From Chloranthus sessilifolius (lineage: Eukaryota > Streptophyta > Magnoliopsida > Chloranthales > Chloranthaceae), in contig CM037590.1 of assembly GCA_021018995.1 (NCBI GenBank), positions 81,748,097 through 81,812,096 on the forward strand: 64,000 nucleotides of DNA, in the 5' to 3' direction. Below, piece by piece: positions 9,204 to 20,959 of this stretch. The notes beneath the pieces are model-generated. The model searched no databases, had not been told where the DNA came from, and was given only the letters and a program-made list of their open reading frames with translations. Made by a program: the position numbers and the translations under genes. Position 1 is the stretch's first letter. Every line of letters begins with the position of its first letter.

Positions 9204-10992
9204 TTGGTGGGCTGAGATCTCTCTAGTTGGATCTGCTGCCTTCAGGCTGATATCTAAGCTGGGACATTTGAAGAAGTGCACCAGGGTGTGGAATAAGGAA
9301 ATCTACGGTCTCGTGCATGTCGCAAAGGAGGTACTCTTGGAGAGGCTAAGGGTTTTTTATGAGCTTGAGGAGACCAAGGGACTGTCGGATACGGAGAGGG
9401 AAGAGAGGCTGAGAGAGGAGATGGAGTTCAATGATAAGTGCTTAAAGGAAGAGGTGTGCTGGAAACAAAAGTCAAAGGTGCGCTGGTTAAAAGCGGGAGA
9501 CAATAATACCAAGTTTTTTCATTCGGTGGCTAATGCTAGAGGGAAAAAGAAGATTTTGGGGAGGATTTCCGTCGACTATTCAGTTGTCACAAACCAAGAG
9601 CGGATTAGGAACGAAATTGTCGCGTTCTATCAAAGGTTGTATTCGGATGAGGTCGGACTCGACCTCAGTTTGACAGGCTTGAGTTTGCTTCTTTGCAGGT
9701 GGAAGATCGAGACAATATTGAGAGACCTTTGCTTCAGTTTGCTTCTTTGCCGGTGGATGATCGAGACAATATTGAGAGACCTTTTGAGGAGTGCGAGATC
9801 TGGGCCGCCATTAAGCATAGCGGAAAAATAAAGCTCCGGGACCCGACGGGCTTACCTTGGGAGTTTTTTAGATGTTTTTAGTTCGTGCTTAAGGAGGATA
9901 TCTTGGGTTCTTTTACAGAGTTTCATGCGAAGGTTTTCATTGGGAGGAGTTTGAATTCTACCTTCATCTCGCTTATTTCGAAGAAGGATTTAGCAGAGGA
10001 CCTCAAGGATTTTCGCCCTATTAGTCTCCTCAATAGTTTGTATAAAATTGTGTCTAAAGTACTTGCCAATCGCCTAAAGCCTCTTATGTGGGGGGCTAAT
10101 CTCTCAGAATCAAGGTGCTTTTGTGCAAGGTAGGCAGCTAGTTGATATGGTGGTCGTAGCACATGAGCGGGTCCATTCTGCTCACCGAAATAGGGTCCCG
10201 ACAATTATTTGGAAGGTGGCTATGGAGAAAGCTTACGATAGGGTAAGCTGGGATTGTTTGGATTACATGTTGCGATGACTAGGATTTAGTGATAGGTGGA
10301 GAAACTAGATGTGCACTTGTTACTCTACAACATGGTTTTCGGTTATCATCAATGGGTCATGGGCGAGGTATTTCAAAACCTCGAGGGGGCTCAAGCAGGG
10401 CAACCCCTTATCCCCCCTTCCTTTTTAATATGGTGGGAGAAGCTTTGGACGTCCTTTTACGACATTCCCGTCATCTTAACTTTTTTGCTGGCATCTCAAT
10501 GGGTGATCTTGGGCGGAGTATAACTCATCTGCAATACGCAAATGATACAACGATTTTTTGTAAGGCGGAGATGTCTGAAATTCAGGCGGTGGTGGATGTA
10601 CTCATGGTGGCGGTTTTGGGTCAGCGTGTTAACCTACACAAGTCTAGTGTGATTGGTATTGGTGTGGAGCCCTTGACTTTAGCTTCGTTGGCGGAGACAA
10701 TGGTTGGTGAGATTGAGCAGCTTCCTATCAATTACTTGGGTCTTCCTCTCGGTATTAGCAAGTCTACTGCCAAGGCCCGGGATCCGGCGATCGAGAGATT
10801 CGAAAGGCAGTTGGCTTCTTGGAAAGGTAAATTTCTAAGTAGTGGGGGTAGGTTGTTGTTGGTGAAGACGGTTTTGTCGAGCCTCCCCAATTTTTTCTTG
10901 TCAGTGTTTAAGTGTCCCAAGGCTGTCATTCTGAGATTAGAGCAGATCGAGTGGGACTTCCTTTGGGAAGGCTCGGGTTTTTATAAGAGATA
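9204..10992 (+). pseudogene. LINE ORF2 linker and reverse transcriptase
   Basis: It resumes LINE ORF2 (FWWAEISLVGS, then KLGHLKKCTRVWNKEIYG, WLKAGDNNTKFFHSVANAR). The RT core spans three frames: FRPISLLNSLYKIVSKVLAN, then MEKAYDRVSWD, then GLKQGNPLSP, then LQYANDTTIF, the catalytic YADD box changed to YAND. It ends GGRLLLVKTVLSSLPNFFLS. Frameshifts fall near 9830, 10110 and 10420, with stops at 9879-9881 and 10276-10278. LINE RT primes cDNA synthesis from a nicked target; this copy cannot. The ORF2 linker also carries a 54-bp duplication (9687-9794). Confidence 0.82.
9687..9794 (+). repeat. Tandem 54-bp (18-codon) duplication in ORF2
   Basis: 9687-9740 and 9741-9794 are near-identical and encode DDRDNIERP-type peptides twice. 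The unit is a multiple of three. Confidence 0.8.
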
Positions 10993-11039
10993 ATCACCTC
11001 GTCAACTAGGAGGTTTGCCAACTCCCGGTTTGCACTGGA

Positions 11040-11930
11040 GGGCTGAGAATTCGTAGCTTGCAAATGATCAATATCGCGATGTTAGGCAAGTTGTTTTGGC
11101 ACGCTATTACAACGGATGCACGAATCCTTCTCCAGGGGGATTCGCCTCAGCTGGGGAGAAGGGTCCAGAATCAGACTTTGGGACAACCTTTGGGTCAATT
11201 TCCAGCTGTTGAAGTTGAAGGAGAGGTTCGCGAGCATTTACTCCATCTCCGTCCATCCCCGGTCTTTGGTGGCTGATCTGTTCTCTGAGTTCAGGGGTGA
11301 AGTTTCTTGGAATGTGTCTACTAGAAGACTTCTTATAGAGGAGTTGATTCCTTTCCAGGATTTGTTGACTCTTCTGTATCAATCCGTGCGAAACTCCAAG
11401 AGAATTGATGAGAGAACATGGTTGGCTAGCAAATTTGGGTGTTTCTCCTTTAAGCCTTATTATAGGATGTTGGCTGGCCGCCCCCTGTGTCGGTGTGACT
11501 GGGCGCTTTGGAAGGCTCTGGTTCCCCCGAAGGTGAAGCTTTTTGCGTGGACGGTGGTTAGGGGTTGTATCCTTACCGTGGATCAGCTCATCGGAAGGGG
11601 TAAAGATGTACCAAATCTATGCTCTATGTGCCTTCAATCGGAAGAATCGGCTTCGCATCTTTTCCTCCATTGTTGGGTGGCGTGAGAGATTTGAGGAGTC
11701 CTCAAGTCCTTCAATATGGCATGGGTTTCCCCATATTCTATCCCTAGCCTCCTCACCTCCTGGCTCGGTATGGAGACTGAGGGGCTCCCTGGGGCTTTTT
11801 GGAGGATTGGTATCTTTGCGGTGATTTGGGGTATTTGGTTGGAGTGAAATGCCCGGATCTTCTGCAAGCAACGTTGTTCGATTGGTTTGATTATGAAGTC
11901 CATTGTGTACTTCATGAGCTCTTGGGTGGT
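11040..11930 (+). pseudogene. LINE ORF2 C-terminus with zf-RVT domain
   Basis: Frame 11116-11682 reads a plant-LINE C-terminal region. It has the SFKPYYRMLAG block, ALWKALVPPKVKLFAWTVVR, and the zinc-binding pattern CSMC...HLFLHC characteristic of zf-RVT. A stop at 11683-11685 follows. Downstream frames continue the family sequence (WRIGIFAVIWGIWLE, then a stop at 11846-11848). A pyrimidine-rich 3' UTR then runs to the LINE end. Confidence 0.78.
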
Positions 11931-12154
11931 TTCGGACAAGGGTGGAGTTTTGGATGGCCTTGTGTGCTTCGATCCTAGGTAGGGGGGCTCGGGCCCCTCC
12001 CCGGCCCCTCTGTTCCTTGTTGCGGGCGTTGGGATTTTTTTGTTTGTTTTTTACCTTATTTTTTCTGTTTCTCTTGTCCCTTTTTGTTTCGGTGTGTTGT
12101 ATCGGTTTCCAGCTCCTCGCTAGTTTTTCTAATATATTCGTCGAGCTTTTTCCC

Positions 12155-12886
12155 CAGTGTTCTGAAAGTCGCTTAGGGCGGTTGCCCGAGCTGTTCAGGC
12201 CCCCGGGCGCCCCGATTTAGGGCGGGGAGTTCCCCAAGGCGAACCGGATCTGGGGGGCTCCCACCTAAGCCGCCCCGCCCCAATCCCCAATTTTTTGTAA
12301 GTTGCTCGAGCGACTTTGGTTCCCGCTCGAGCAACCAGTGCACTAAGAGCGATTTCTCTGGTCTAAGTCGTTCAAGCGACTTTGGTTCCCGCTCGAGCGA
12401 CCCGCGACATCCCAATTGCGCCTACACTCTATATTTAGGATTTGAGGATCCCGATAGAACCACAAAACCCCTTTCTACTCAAGCGGTCGCGGCCCTCCGA
12501 CGACAGCTCCCCGACAACAACCCTACGGCAACAGGTGAGTTTTTTTTATGTTCTTCTTCCTCGGGTTTTTTTTCTTCTTCCTCTTCTATTTTTCTTCCTC
12601 ATTTTTTTTTCCTTCTTCCTCTGTTTTTCTTCTCCTTAGTTTTTTTCTTCTTCTTCCTCTGTTTTTTTTCTTCTTCTTCCTCTATTTTTCTTCTTAAATT
12701 TTTCATAGATATAAAATTGAATGTATATATTAAAATAAATACATTTATGATGAAATAAAACATATTTGTATATCTATATATGGCGCCCACCCGGATCTTG
12801 GGGCGCCTACCCGAGCGCCGCCAAGCGATTTCCACCCGAACATCCCCCCGACCGTCCGAACCCGCCCAGTGATTTTAAGAACACTG
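12155..12886. mobile_element. Non-autonomous DNA transposon in the LINE 3' UTR
   Basis: 732 bp with inverted ends CAGTGTTCTGAAAGTCGCTT and (on the other strand) CAGTGTTCTTAAAATCACTG. The flanks CTTTTTCC / CTTTTACC match at 7 of 8 bases, allowing one extra C on the left. It is GC-rich at both ends. Inside are a repeated block with CGACTTTGGTTCCCGCTCGA (about 12311 and 12377) and a long CTT/TTC-rich tract (12540-12700). The hAT class is likely from the end type and duplication length. No transposase is encoded. Confidence 0.65.
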
Positions 12887-12904
12887 CTTTTACCGATTAA
12901 AAAG

Positions 12905-13494
12905 AGCTAAAGCTAGACTGAATATACCCAAACAAGGGATGTGCCTTGGTCAAAGCACGAATTTGAAAATGGAGTATTAATAACATTATACAACAGGGGG
13001 TATGCTCTTTAAAGCCATATCACCATCCAACTTTAAATTGAGAATAAATCCTCATTTACTGAAAAGGTCGTGATTTACTCGTGATTTACTGAAAAGGTCG
13101 TGATTCTTTTAATTCTTGCACGAACATTCCATATATACTGGATTATAATACCATTTTTTCGATTACTAATTGGTAAAATAAAAAAGTTAAAATGAGAAAC
13201 TCTGATAACTACTTTTCTTAAACCATCTTAAAATGAAAACCCTTATTTATCTTTTCTAAAAAACCAGCAGCAATTGGTTTTAATCTACGCAGCAATTCCA
13301 ACTTGGTGATGTTTTAAAGAAAGCATGTAACGAAAAAGAGCATTAATTGGAGGGTTTGGAAAATCTAACTACATATTTTCAGGCTGTCACCGAACAGCAC
13401 AAGTGCATCACACACGATGTCTGAACTCTGGATCGATGACAGTGCCACTTGCACAATATAGATGGACTGAGTACCATCATCAAATATTTGGCCA
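12905..13494. other. Intergenic, no gene seen
   Basis: AT-rich. A short duplication of CGTGATTTACTGAAAAGGT occurs at about 13057-13100. Part of 13380-13494 may be decayed LINE sequence upstream of the next fragment. Confidence 0.4.
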
Positions 13495-14200
13495 AGATTA
13501 TTTCCAAACTGGGGCATCTGTAGAACCGCAACAAGAGCAACACCAAGTTATGGATGGTCTTGAAGAAAGCAGTGGCGGAGAGGGAGTAAAGGCTAAAAGT
13601 GAAGATGGAGTTCAAGGACAAATGCATGGAGGAGGAAGTCATGTGGAAGCAAAAGTCTAAGGTCCACTGGCTCACGACATGCGATAACAGCACCAAATAC
13701 TTCCACTCGGTGGCGAATGCTAGATGCAAGAGTAAGCTTATGGGAGCATCATGGTTTATGTAACAGTGTTCACCGATCAGGATCGGATCAAGTAGCAAAT
13801 TGCCCAGTTTTATGATAACTTGTATCAAGATGAAGGGTGGTCCAAACCCCAGCTAGATAGCCTCAATTTTGCCAGTCATTTGAGGAGGACAAAATTCTTG
13901 CTGCCATCAGAAGAGTGGGAAGAACAAATCCCCTAGGTCTGATGGTTTCACGATAGAGTTCTTTTGCAACTTCTGGGAGGTTGTCAAAGATGATCTGGTG
14001 GAGTTCTTCAAGGAATTCTCATTCCAAAAGTATGATGGGAGAAGCTTCCATTTGACCTTCATTATGTTCATCCATGAGGGGACCAAAGGGATTTCGGGCC
14101 GATCAGTCTCCTTAACTGTCTGTTTAAGATCTTGTCTAAGGTGCTCACCAATAGACTGATGTTGTAGCCATGCTTCCAAGGCATACAAGGAGACCCTATC
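13495..14200 (+). pseudogene. LINE ORF2 fragment (linker to RT start)
   Basis: Plus-strand readings match the LINE at 6400-12904: SKLGHL near 13510, then MEFKDKCMEEEVMWKQKSKV, then DNSTKYFHSVANAR, then FFCNFWEVVKDDLVEFFKEF, then ISLLNCLFKILSKVLTNRL. Frameshifts and stops are frequent. It is a truncated copy of a related L1-like element without the rest of RT. Confidence 0.75.
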
Positions 14201-15084
14201 CTATTGCATGTCGAGCACAATTACTTCAATTATCCTATAAAGAGAACTCCGTTCAAAAAGGCATTGGTCGGGAAGCCACTGACTTACCTCAAATGACTTG
14301 GATTTCACGACAATGTTCTCCAAATAGCCTAACCACCACATGCATGTTTTCTCTTTTAAGTGCTTCAATCTTCATAGTTGTTAATATTATATGATTAAAC
14401 CTTGCCTCCTTTACAGTCCTTGATGGTAAAATCTTTTCCAACTTGGGCTGACGAGTTGCAGTTATTAGAGATACTGTTACTTTCAAAACTTTCTAACACC
14501 TTTCTCCAACAAATTTTGTTGACCATCAATTTTGTTGCTTTCCAACAATGCTTCCACAATATGGAGTGAGAATCCTTGTCTGCAAGATCAAATATTATTT
14601 CTCATAAAAGTTTTTTGGCCTGTTTGGGTGCACCTATAAAATGCAGTTGATCTAGATCGGCCAAACTCCATAAGCCTTTTAGAGCTCATACGAAGCTAAT
14701 CCATGAGCAAAACAATTAAACCCAATTAAATAAATCAGAAAATCAATTATTAAAAAACCTAATTTCTCGTAGCAGCCCAAATAGTGAACAAGTACACTCA
14801 ACAGTTACCAATCTCCCGCATCGTTTCAAAAAGCAGATAGCATTACCATCTTTCAAGACATTGCAAACCTGGAAACCATAGCCTTCCTAGACATAAATTT
14901 CTTTCAGACAATTCCTCAGAAATCTTCTTTGCATTTTGAATTAACAAACACCTCTATTATGAATCAACAAGCATGGTCTGCAATTTAGATATTAAAAAAA
15001 AAAAAAAGCACGGTCTGTACAACGGCATACCTATCAAACTTGATTTCAAAATCTTATAAAATCAATGCACCATTTTATTTTATT
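14201..15084. other. Intergenic, no gene seen
   Basis: AT-rich with short simple-sequence tracts. A GGCCTGTTTGGGTG word at 14618 resembles a PIF/Tourist end, but no partner end was found. Confidence 0.4.
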
Positions 15085-15180
15085 TTATGTTTTTTAGATA
15101 ACCTGTGATTGAACTTGCAACCTCAACGATGAGTCACATCTTCCAGTTGAGGTCAGGTTCAATCCCAACTTTACAAAAAT
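15085..15180. repeat. SINE-like B-box words, head to head
   Basis: A plus-strand GGTTCAATCCCAAC at about 15157 and a minus-strand equivalent (GATTGAACTTGCAACCTC) at about 15107 both resemble the tRNA B box of the SINE family at 15210 and 53150. Confidence 0.35.
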
Positions 15181-15209
15181 AAAAAAACCAATGCATTTAA
15201 CATGTTTGC

Positions 15210-15309
15210 ACTTTAGGGTTTGGTCCTGTAACACAATAGAAGGTTGACAATCTTGCGACCTTGAGGCAGCAAGTTCAACCCCAGCTTCCCATCACACGTA
15301 CGATATTAT

Positions 15310-15360
<51 letters not shown>
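15210..15360 (+). mobile_element. SINE-like copy with poly(A) tail
   Basis: It contains AGAAGGTTGACAATCTTGCG and a B-box-like CAAGTTCAACCCC. It ends in 45 consecutive A at 15316-15360. The same body (AAGGTTGACAAT..TTGCAACCT..GGTTCAAT) occurs at 53150-53235 and inverted at 48862-48960. That supports a small pol-III-type retroposon family. Confidence 0.55.
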
Positions 15361-15362
<2 letters not shown>

Positions 15363-15747
15363 AATGCACCTTTAAATCTTCAAAACATCGTTTCTGAAGA
15401 AAACATGTTATCTCCATTAGGTAGCATTACCATTCATACAAAATGTTACCTCCTTGCCTTGTACTCTTGTTCCTCCATAGAGTTTGTTACAAGAAGCTAC
15501 ATACATTCCTAGGGGCACCATAAACACACCTGAACCAGCTATCACCAACCCAAATACACTAGTACACTAGAACTATAAGAACCCATCTTTCTTACCAACC
15601 ACCAGCAATACTTAGCTAAATCATCATGCACAATGATTTTCTAGTCACAAATAGCACTAAAGATCAAGACGAAAAATCACAACATGAACTCAATTACCAA
15701 AAAAAGGTTAACGCAAAGAAAGAACTAAAAACCAGCTGTAAAAAATG
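15361..15747. other. Intergenic, no gene seen
   Basis: AT-rich, no repeat or coding structure identified. Confidence 0.4.
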
Positions 15748-17225
15748 TTGTTCTTTTCTTTCTTATCAGTAAAGGCAATCAACGCATGAAAAGAAATGGA
15801 GAAATACAAGCAAACTGACAGTGACAGCAAAAGGTAAAAGGAAAGAAACCTACACAGAACATAGGGACAGAACAAAAACAGTAGAAGACCAACGCCAGAA
15901 AAAAAAACAAATAACTTAAGTGCCCACGCCAGCAACATCAACCCCCAACAATCCGTGAAAACCCCAAGGTTCATAGAAACAATCACATCGGATCCCGCCT
16001 GTCCGCCAAGCCCCCCACCCCCTTCCAAAACGATCTTCCTATCCTTGGCAGCCAACCCAAAACCCAATCTCTGGCCTCTCCTAAAAAACACAGCTGATTT
16101 CCCTCTCACAGAACACCCTATAATTCCTCTATTTCCAAATGGCCCAGACGATCGCCAAGACAGACACCTTCCAAAAAAACACCCAGCTGACCCCAAACAC
16201 TTTCAGCACCATAGATCACAACACCCTTGCAAACCAACAATGGATAAAAAGGTAATTAGCAGATTCAGCCTTATTCACACACATCATACATCCATCCCTT
16301 GGACTCTTCCCTCTTTTAATCAACTGATCAACCGTTAGAATGTGCCCACCCCAAAGTTCAACTAAAGAACTGCACCCTAGGCGGGGCACATATCCCTAGA
16401 CCGAAACCCAAGAATGTTACACCAACAACTGCCTAACCAAAAAAGTAATAAAAGGAGCACACCAAGAAAACCTCTGTATCAATACACCACATCCTCATAG
16501 GAGAACCCAAGCTATTGGGTTTGCACATACCAATGAGGTCCAACAACACCAGAATGGTCACCCCCTCATCCCTGAGATCTCAGTGAACTGAACATCCCAG
16601 ATAACCTCTCCTCAAACCTTACTGAATATATCCGCCACCCGTGCGTTCTGAAACAAAGATGAACTAAAAAGTTTGTCAAACCGATCCTTGAGGTAAATAT
16701 CACCTGCCCACCTGTGGCTCCAAAACCGAATCCATCCCCATCACCCCATTCAAACTTATGCACTAATAGAACTCTTGTTTAACCACACATACCCCCTCTA
16801 CCAAGCAGAGGAATTCATACTCCTACTTCTGACCTCCCCGGCCATTATCACAAACCACATTTGTGCCAAAGAAATTGCACCCAAAGACTCTCATCCTCCA
16901 AACCCACCCTCTACAACCACTTAACAACAAGTGTTTTGTTCATTTCCACAAGTCTCTATCCCCAGACACCCATCTTCTCTAGCATAATGACTAACCTCCA
17001 AAAGTATAAGATGATGCTTCCTTTCCTCTCCCCTTCTCTCTCACGGGAAGTCTCAGTCAATCTGCTCCAGTAAATTACTGCCATGGGATATTGGAAGTTT
17101 GGAAGATAGACATGAAATACACTGGGAGATTTGAGAGAGTAGCCTTAATCAGTACCAATTTACCCCCAATCAACAACATGTTTAGTTCCATACAGCCAAC
17201 CTCAGCTCAACCATCTGAAAAATAG
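15748..17225 (-). pseudogene. 5'-truncated L1-like LINE (RT C-terminus to 3' end)
   Basis: Read on the minus strand from 17225. First comes GGKLVLIKATLSNLPVYFMS (RT C-terminal block), then AGDIYLKDRFDKLFSSSLFQ-like sequence near 16700. A zf-RVT region follows near 16330-16220 (LIKRGKSPRDGCMMC...ANYLFIHCWFA-like). A C-rich complement follows, and the LINE end TTACTGATAAGAAAGAAAAG lies at 15748-15772. All frames are broken. It is close to the 34470-35213 copy. The plus-strand 15955-16338 open frame is its shadow. Confidence 0.72.
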
Positions 17226-17890
17226 GATCCCAAAAACTTGAATAGGATTATTTTATCATATTATGTTATGGACTTAGATTTTACGTACATACTAAACTCT
17301 TAGGTATGGTTTGTGGAATGAAATTGTGTGATTATGTTGTGACAATGGCGAGGTATGTAACCTTGACATATCTCCTCTCTTCAAATGCATGTTACGAGGA
17401 TAATGATGATCGATTTGCATCGATTGACGAGTAAGTAATCGAACCCTCTATAACTTTGGTAATACGTAAACTTGTATTACACTATCGTATGCAGCTAGGG
17501 CATAGTATCACACCTATATAACTATGAAACAAAACTCTAGGTAGTGTAACGAAAATTGATGTGATGTTACACAAGGAATCTTGTTTCAATACAGTTTTAC
17601 GAATGATGAAGATTGTTTAAGGCTGTAGCAGTTGATTAGGCCCATGAACTGATGAGATGTGTCTTATTCACGTGCATGTACAAAAACATATGTATATATA
17701 CATAACTAATTGCATAATTTTTCAAAATGGTGAGCTGATGCTTTAAAGAGTAAAGTGTATAAACTTTTGTTTTCAAAAATAAGGTTTCCAAGGGACTGTC
17801 GTGAATCGTCAAAGGATGATGATCATCAAGACAGCATGAGGTGTTGAGAATTGGCTGATATACAATGGTTTTATTTTTGTGAATCATCTT

Positions 17891-17946
<56 letters not shown>

Positions 17947-18637
17947 AAGGGGAGAATGTGCCCAGGCACACAGGACGGTACGAGCCCACAGTCACCAGAT
18001 CACATGCCACGTGGCATGTGAAACCCGAAACAAATCCCGTTTTGGGTTGACCAGCCATGGGACGTGTGGTTTTTAAAAAATTAATTTTTTGACTTTTTTG
18101 CCCTCCGTTTGATGGATCAAAGATAAGGTAACGCCCCAACTATTTGGGGCATACTTTGACGACATTTTTAACGGTGAAAAAGTCATAAAAACAACTTTTT
18201 TTAATGGGATCTGATCGACCTTGCCTAAGTTGCCATGGCATCCGGTCCTTGTGATGGATGCTACATGGTGGCCAACTGACAATGGGCGCATACTCCCCAG
18301 TCTCTCTCTATATCTATATATATACGATATTTTTAGTGGAGTACCCCACAAGGTCGCGTGGTTTTCAGGGATTTTATCCGTGGAGTACCACCGTAACAAG
18401 AGGTAAATAGCCCTTCCATCGACAAGGGAAGGAGCATAAGATGTGATATGTAATTAAGGTAAGAACAAACCCTGATGATCAGCTGGGTCCATATTGATCA
18501 GCGGCCACACTAAAGATCTGGTGCTACTATTTTAGCGTTAGCACCTATAAGTGTGCAACTACTGGGATTAAATTATTTTTCTATTTCCTTTTTAAAAGGC
18601 ATGATTTACTAAGTTACTGCATTTTCTAAAGAGCGTG
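17226..18637. other. Intergenic; (AT)n tract and a perfect 20-bp palindrome
   Basis: No gene seen. (AT)n lies at 17895-17942. A perfect palindrome at 18001-18020 has a CACGTG core, the G-box sequence. The open frames across the AT tract are repeat artefacts. Confidence 0.5.
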
Positions 18638-19373
18638 TGACGCACCTAAAAGGCCGACGTACAAAGTCGCACGCTAACCCTAAAATAGCATAATCCTGCA
18701 TGGAAGGGGGTTTAGGGTCTTTAACCCTTTCATTAAAATAAAATAAAAAGAAGAATAAGATAGGAGATATTCGGAATCGCTCTAGAGAAGCTTGTCGGCT
18801 TCGCACCAACGGTTTTCCAAGGCTTCCCACCAAGGCTGTACGTCGGCCTCGCACCAAGTCGTACGAGAAACGATTGCTCACTCCTCAGGTTTTGAAAGAA
18901 TCACTCTTTCGATCGAAAACTCATCTCAAGTTTTTCTAGGGTTTGCACAAAAGCAAGCTCTCAAATTTTTATTAAAAAACTCCCCTATTACAAAACTATA
19001 AAGACCTTTGTATAGTAGGTCGTTAAACAATAGAAAACCCTAAAACAATTAAATAAGAAAAGACAAATTTAACCCTGAAACTTAAATTCAAAATTAAAAA
19101 TACTCTGCACGATTTCGATCGATCGAAAGTGACAATCGATCGATCGAAAGTCATACTCGATCGATCAAAGTTAAATTGATCAATCGAAAGTGACACTCGA
19201 TCGATCGAATTGCAATTTCGATCGATCGAAATCCTCGATCGATCGACTTGGACAGCTGCAAATCTTTGCTTCAGGGCCGTTTGAAAGCCCATTCATGGGT
19301 CCACTTCTTCCTTATTGATTTTCTTCGATTGTCTCGGCCATGATTCGAACATGAGGATCTAAATTCCCCATCA
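18638..19373 (-). mobile_element. Solo LTR (gypsy-like), TSD GCGTG
   Basis: 736 bp, TG...CA. On the minus strand it starts TGATGGGGAATTTAG and ends GGTGCGTCA. It is flanked by perfect 5-bp duplications GCGTG at 18633-18637 and 19374-19378. Its R/U5-like part (GCTTGCTTTTGTGCAAACCC, then CTTGGTGCGAGGCCGACGTA) is shared with the plus-strand solo LTR at 41302-42478, so the two belong to one family. The U3-like part carries the TCGATCGA array at 19114-19250. No internal region or primer site is present. Confidence 0.85.
19114..19250. repeat. TCGATCGATCGAAAG minisatellite inside the solo LTR
   Basis: Seven TCGATCGATCGA-like cores, a few degenerate, are spaced about 17-25 bp apart with short variable spacers such as AAGTGACA. 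Each core is palindromic. Confidence 0.9.
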
Positions 19374-19378
19374 GCGTG

Positions 19379-19901
19379 TCTCTTAAGTCGCACCCCGCAT
19401 AGCTTTTGCATTCACATAAGATGCGTATGACTCATAATGAACTGGGATCGTAGGAATATTGAACTCCTGTTGAATAAAATGTGGTATATAATCTGCTGCT
19501 TGCATATATGTTTTCAACACTATAAAAGATGTGAGATTATAAATAGTATAAAGGGTTACTTGATTATCACTCAGCTAGTTCTTGAACATTTTTAAGGATA
19601 CAGACAAACACTAGGCTGCCTGATCACGAAGAGGCACTTGGAGACCGGCCGAATTATGAAATGGATTAAACCGTCAAAGCCTATTGTTAAACATTACAAA
19701 GGTTGATCAGACCGACAACAAAACAACTGACCAGGCAGAGACGTGTGGAGATCAGTTGGGTTAGGAATAGCGATCACTAAAACTTTCTTTTGTTCAAGTA
19801 TAAGGAATTACAATCTTGTACCTAGCAAATGATGTAATAATTTGAGATCATCAATGATGAATCTAGCTGATATTACTTTTATTGTCACGAGCTATGTTGT
19901 G
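19379..19901. other. Intergenic between two solo LTRs
   Basis: No gene or repeat identified. Confidence 0.4.
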
Positions 19902-19906
19902 ATTTG

Positions 19907-20954
19907 TGTTAGAAAGATTACGATCAACAATCTGAAAATGATGAAATTAGGCAAGATAAATTGGACTCAAGGTATAGCTATAAAACGTTATTAGCTCTCT
20001 ACTCGAGTAAATCCTCAAGTTTGCAAAAGGGTTCTAGCGAGATGTTTCCAGGATACAACCAGCCCAATCTCTTGGATGCGGTTTGTTACTTTGCAACAAT
20101 AGAGGATCGCCCCAGAAAAATCGATCTGGTGAAGTACCAAAATAAAAGATGAAAGCAAGAGAATTCTCAAATCTATATGCAAAGGAGTTCATTGGATTTC
20201 AGAGTGTTTCACTCTGTGTCCAGAGATCTCCTTTTATAGATCTCATGTGTCCTTTCAATATGATTGTTGGACCAGATTGTTGGACCAACAATCATATTTT
20301 GGACGGCTAAGATCTTTCGGATATTGTGGACGGCTAAGATCTTTCGGAGATCCCAATTGCTCCATCTAACGGTTAGATGGAAAGTTGTACATTTTAAATT
20401 TTAAATTTGAAAAGTTGCACACTTTTATAAATGGTTATGAAACAGTTAGTCTCAACGGTCACATAAATGGTCAACATTTGATCAATCCATTTGACCCAAT
20501 AGAATCGAACTAACCCACTAATTAATGACCCATTAGGCCCGATCCAGCCCATTAATAAGTTGACCATTGGATCGACCCGATCAAAAAGTCAAACTTATGG
20601 TGGGCTCCTCGCGACGATGTGCATGTGCGAAATGCTAAGTGTGTGCGCCTAAAGCGCCAATGCTCCTAAACCGCCAATCACCACGCACATGTGCAGGTGT
20701 GCGCAAACGTAGCGGGTCGCAGCTAGGCACACTCTTCTTATTGTCAAACAAGAATAGAAGAGAAAAGGTTTTATATATAACATGGACAACTTTTTACACT
20801 TTTCAATGTGTGACTTTATTGTGTATACAAAAATGAAAAGTTCTATTGCCTAAAAGCCAACCCAATAAACAAAGAAATAAAAAAAAGGAAACTTTATTTT
20901 CTTTGAAATTACTTAAAATATTTATCATATTCTAAATAATAAATAAATATAACA
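19907..20954 (-). mobile_element. Solo LTR (copia-like), TSD ATTTG
   Basis: 1048 bp bounded by TGTTA...TAACA and flanked by perfect 5-bp duplications ATTTG (19902-19906 and 20955-20959). On the minus strand it has a TATA-like CTATAAAAGG near 20240 and an end GATCGTAATCTTTCTAACA, the pattern I associate with copia LTRs. Internal 27-bp tandem duplication GGACGGCTAAGATCTTTCGG at about 20302 and 20329. No adjacent primer site or coding region, hence solo. The orientation and copia assignment are inferred. Confidence 0.75.
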
Positions 20955-20959
20955 ATTTG

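Larger units (their letters stand above)
6400..12904 (+). mobile_element. L1-like LINE, near full length, decayed, with two nested DNA elements
   Basis: Order on the plus strand: decayed ORF1 region (6440-7877), apurinic-type endonuclease (7874-8637), reverse transcriptase (9204-10992), zf-RVT C-terminal domain (11040-11930), pyrimidine-rich 3' UTR, and a terminal GATTAAAAAG at 12895-12904 that looks like the LINE end. Two inserts interrupt it: 8638-9195 between the endonuclease and RT parts, and 12155-12886 in the 3' UTR. Excising them gives continuous LINE sequence. The 5' end and a target duplication were not located, so 6400 is approximate. Confidence 0.8.

Noticed and set aside
15955-16338. 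127-codon plus-strand Pro-rich frame
   Set aside because: Antisense of a minus-strand LINE fragment.
17636-18139. 167-codon minus-strand open frame
   Set aside because: It contains a long Tyr-Ile run read from the (AT)n tract; an artefact of the microsatellite.
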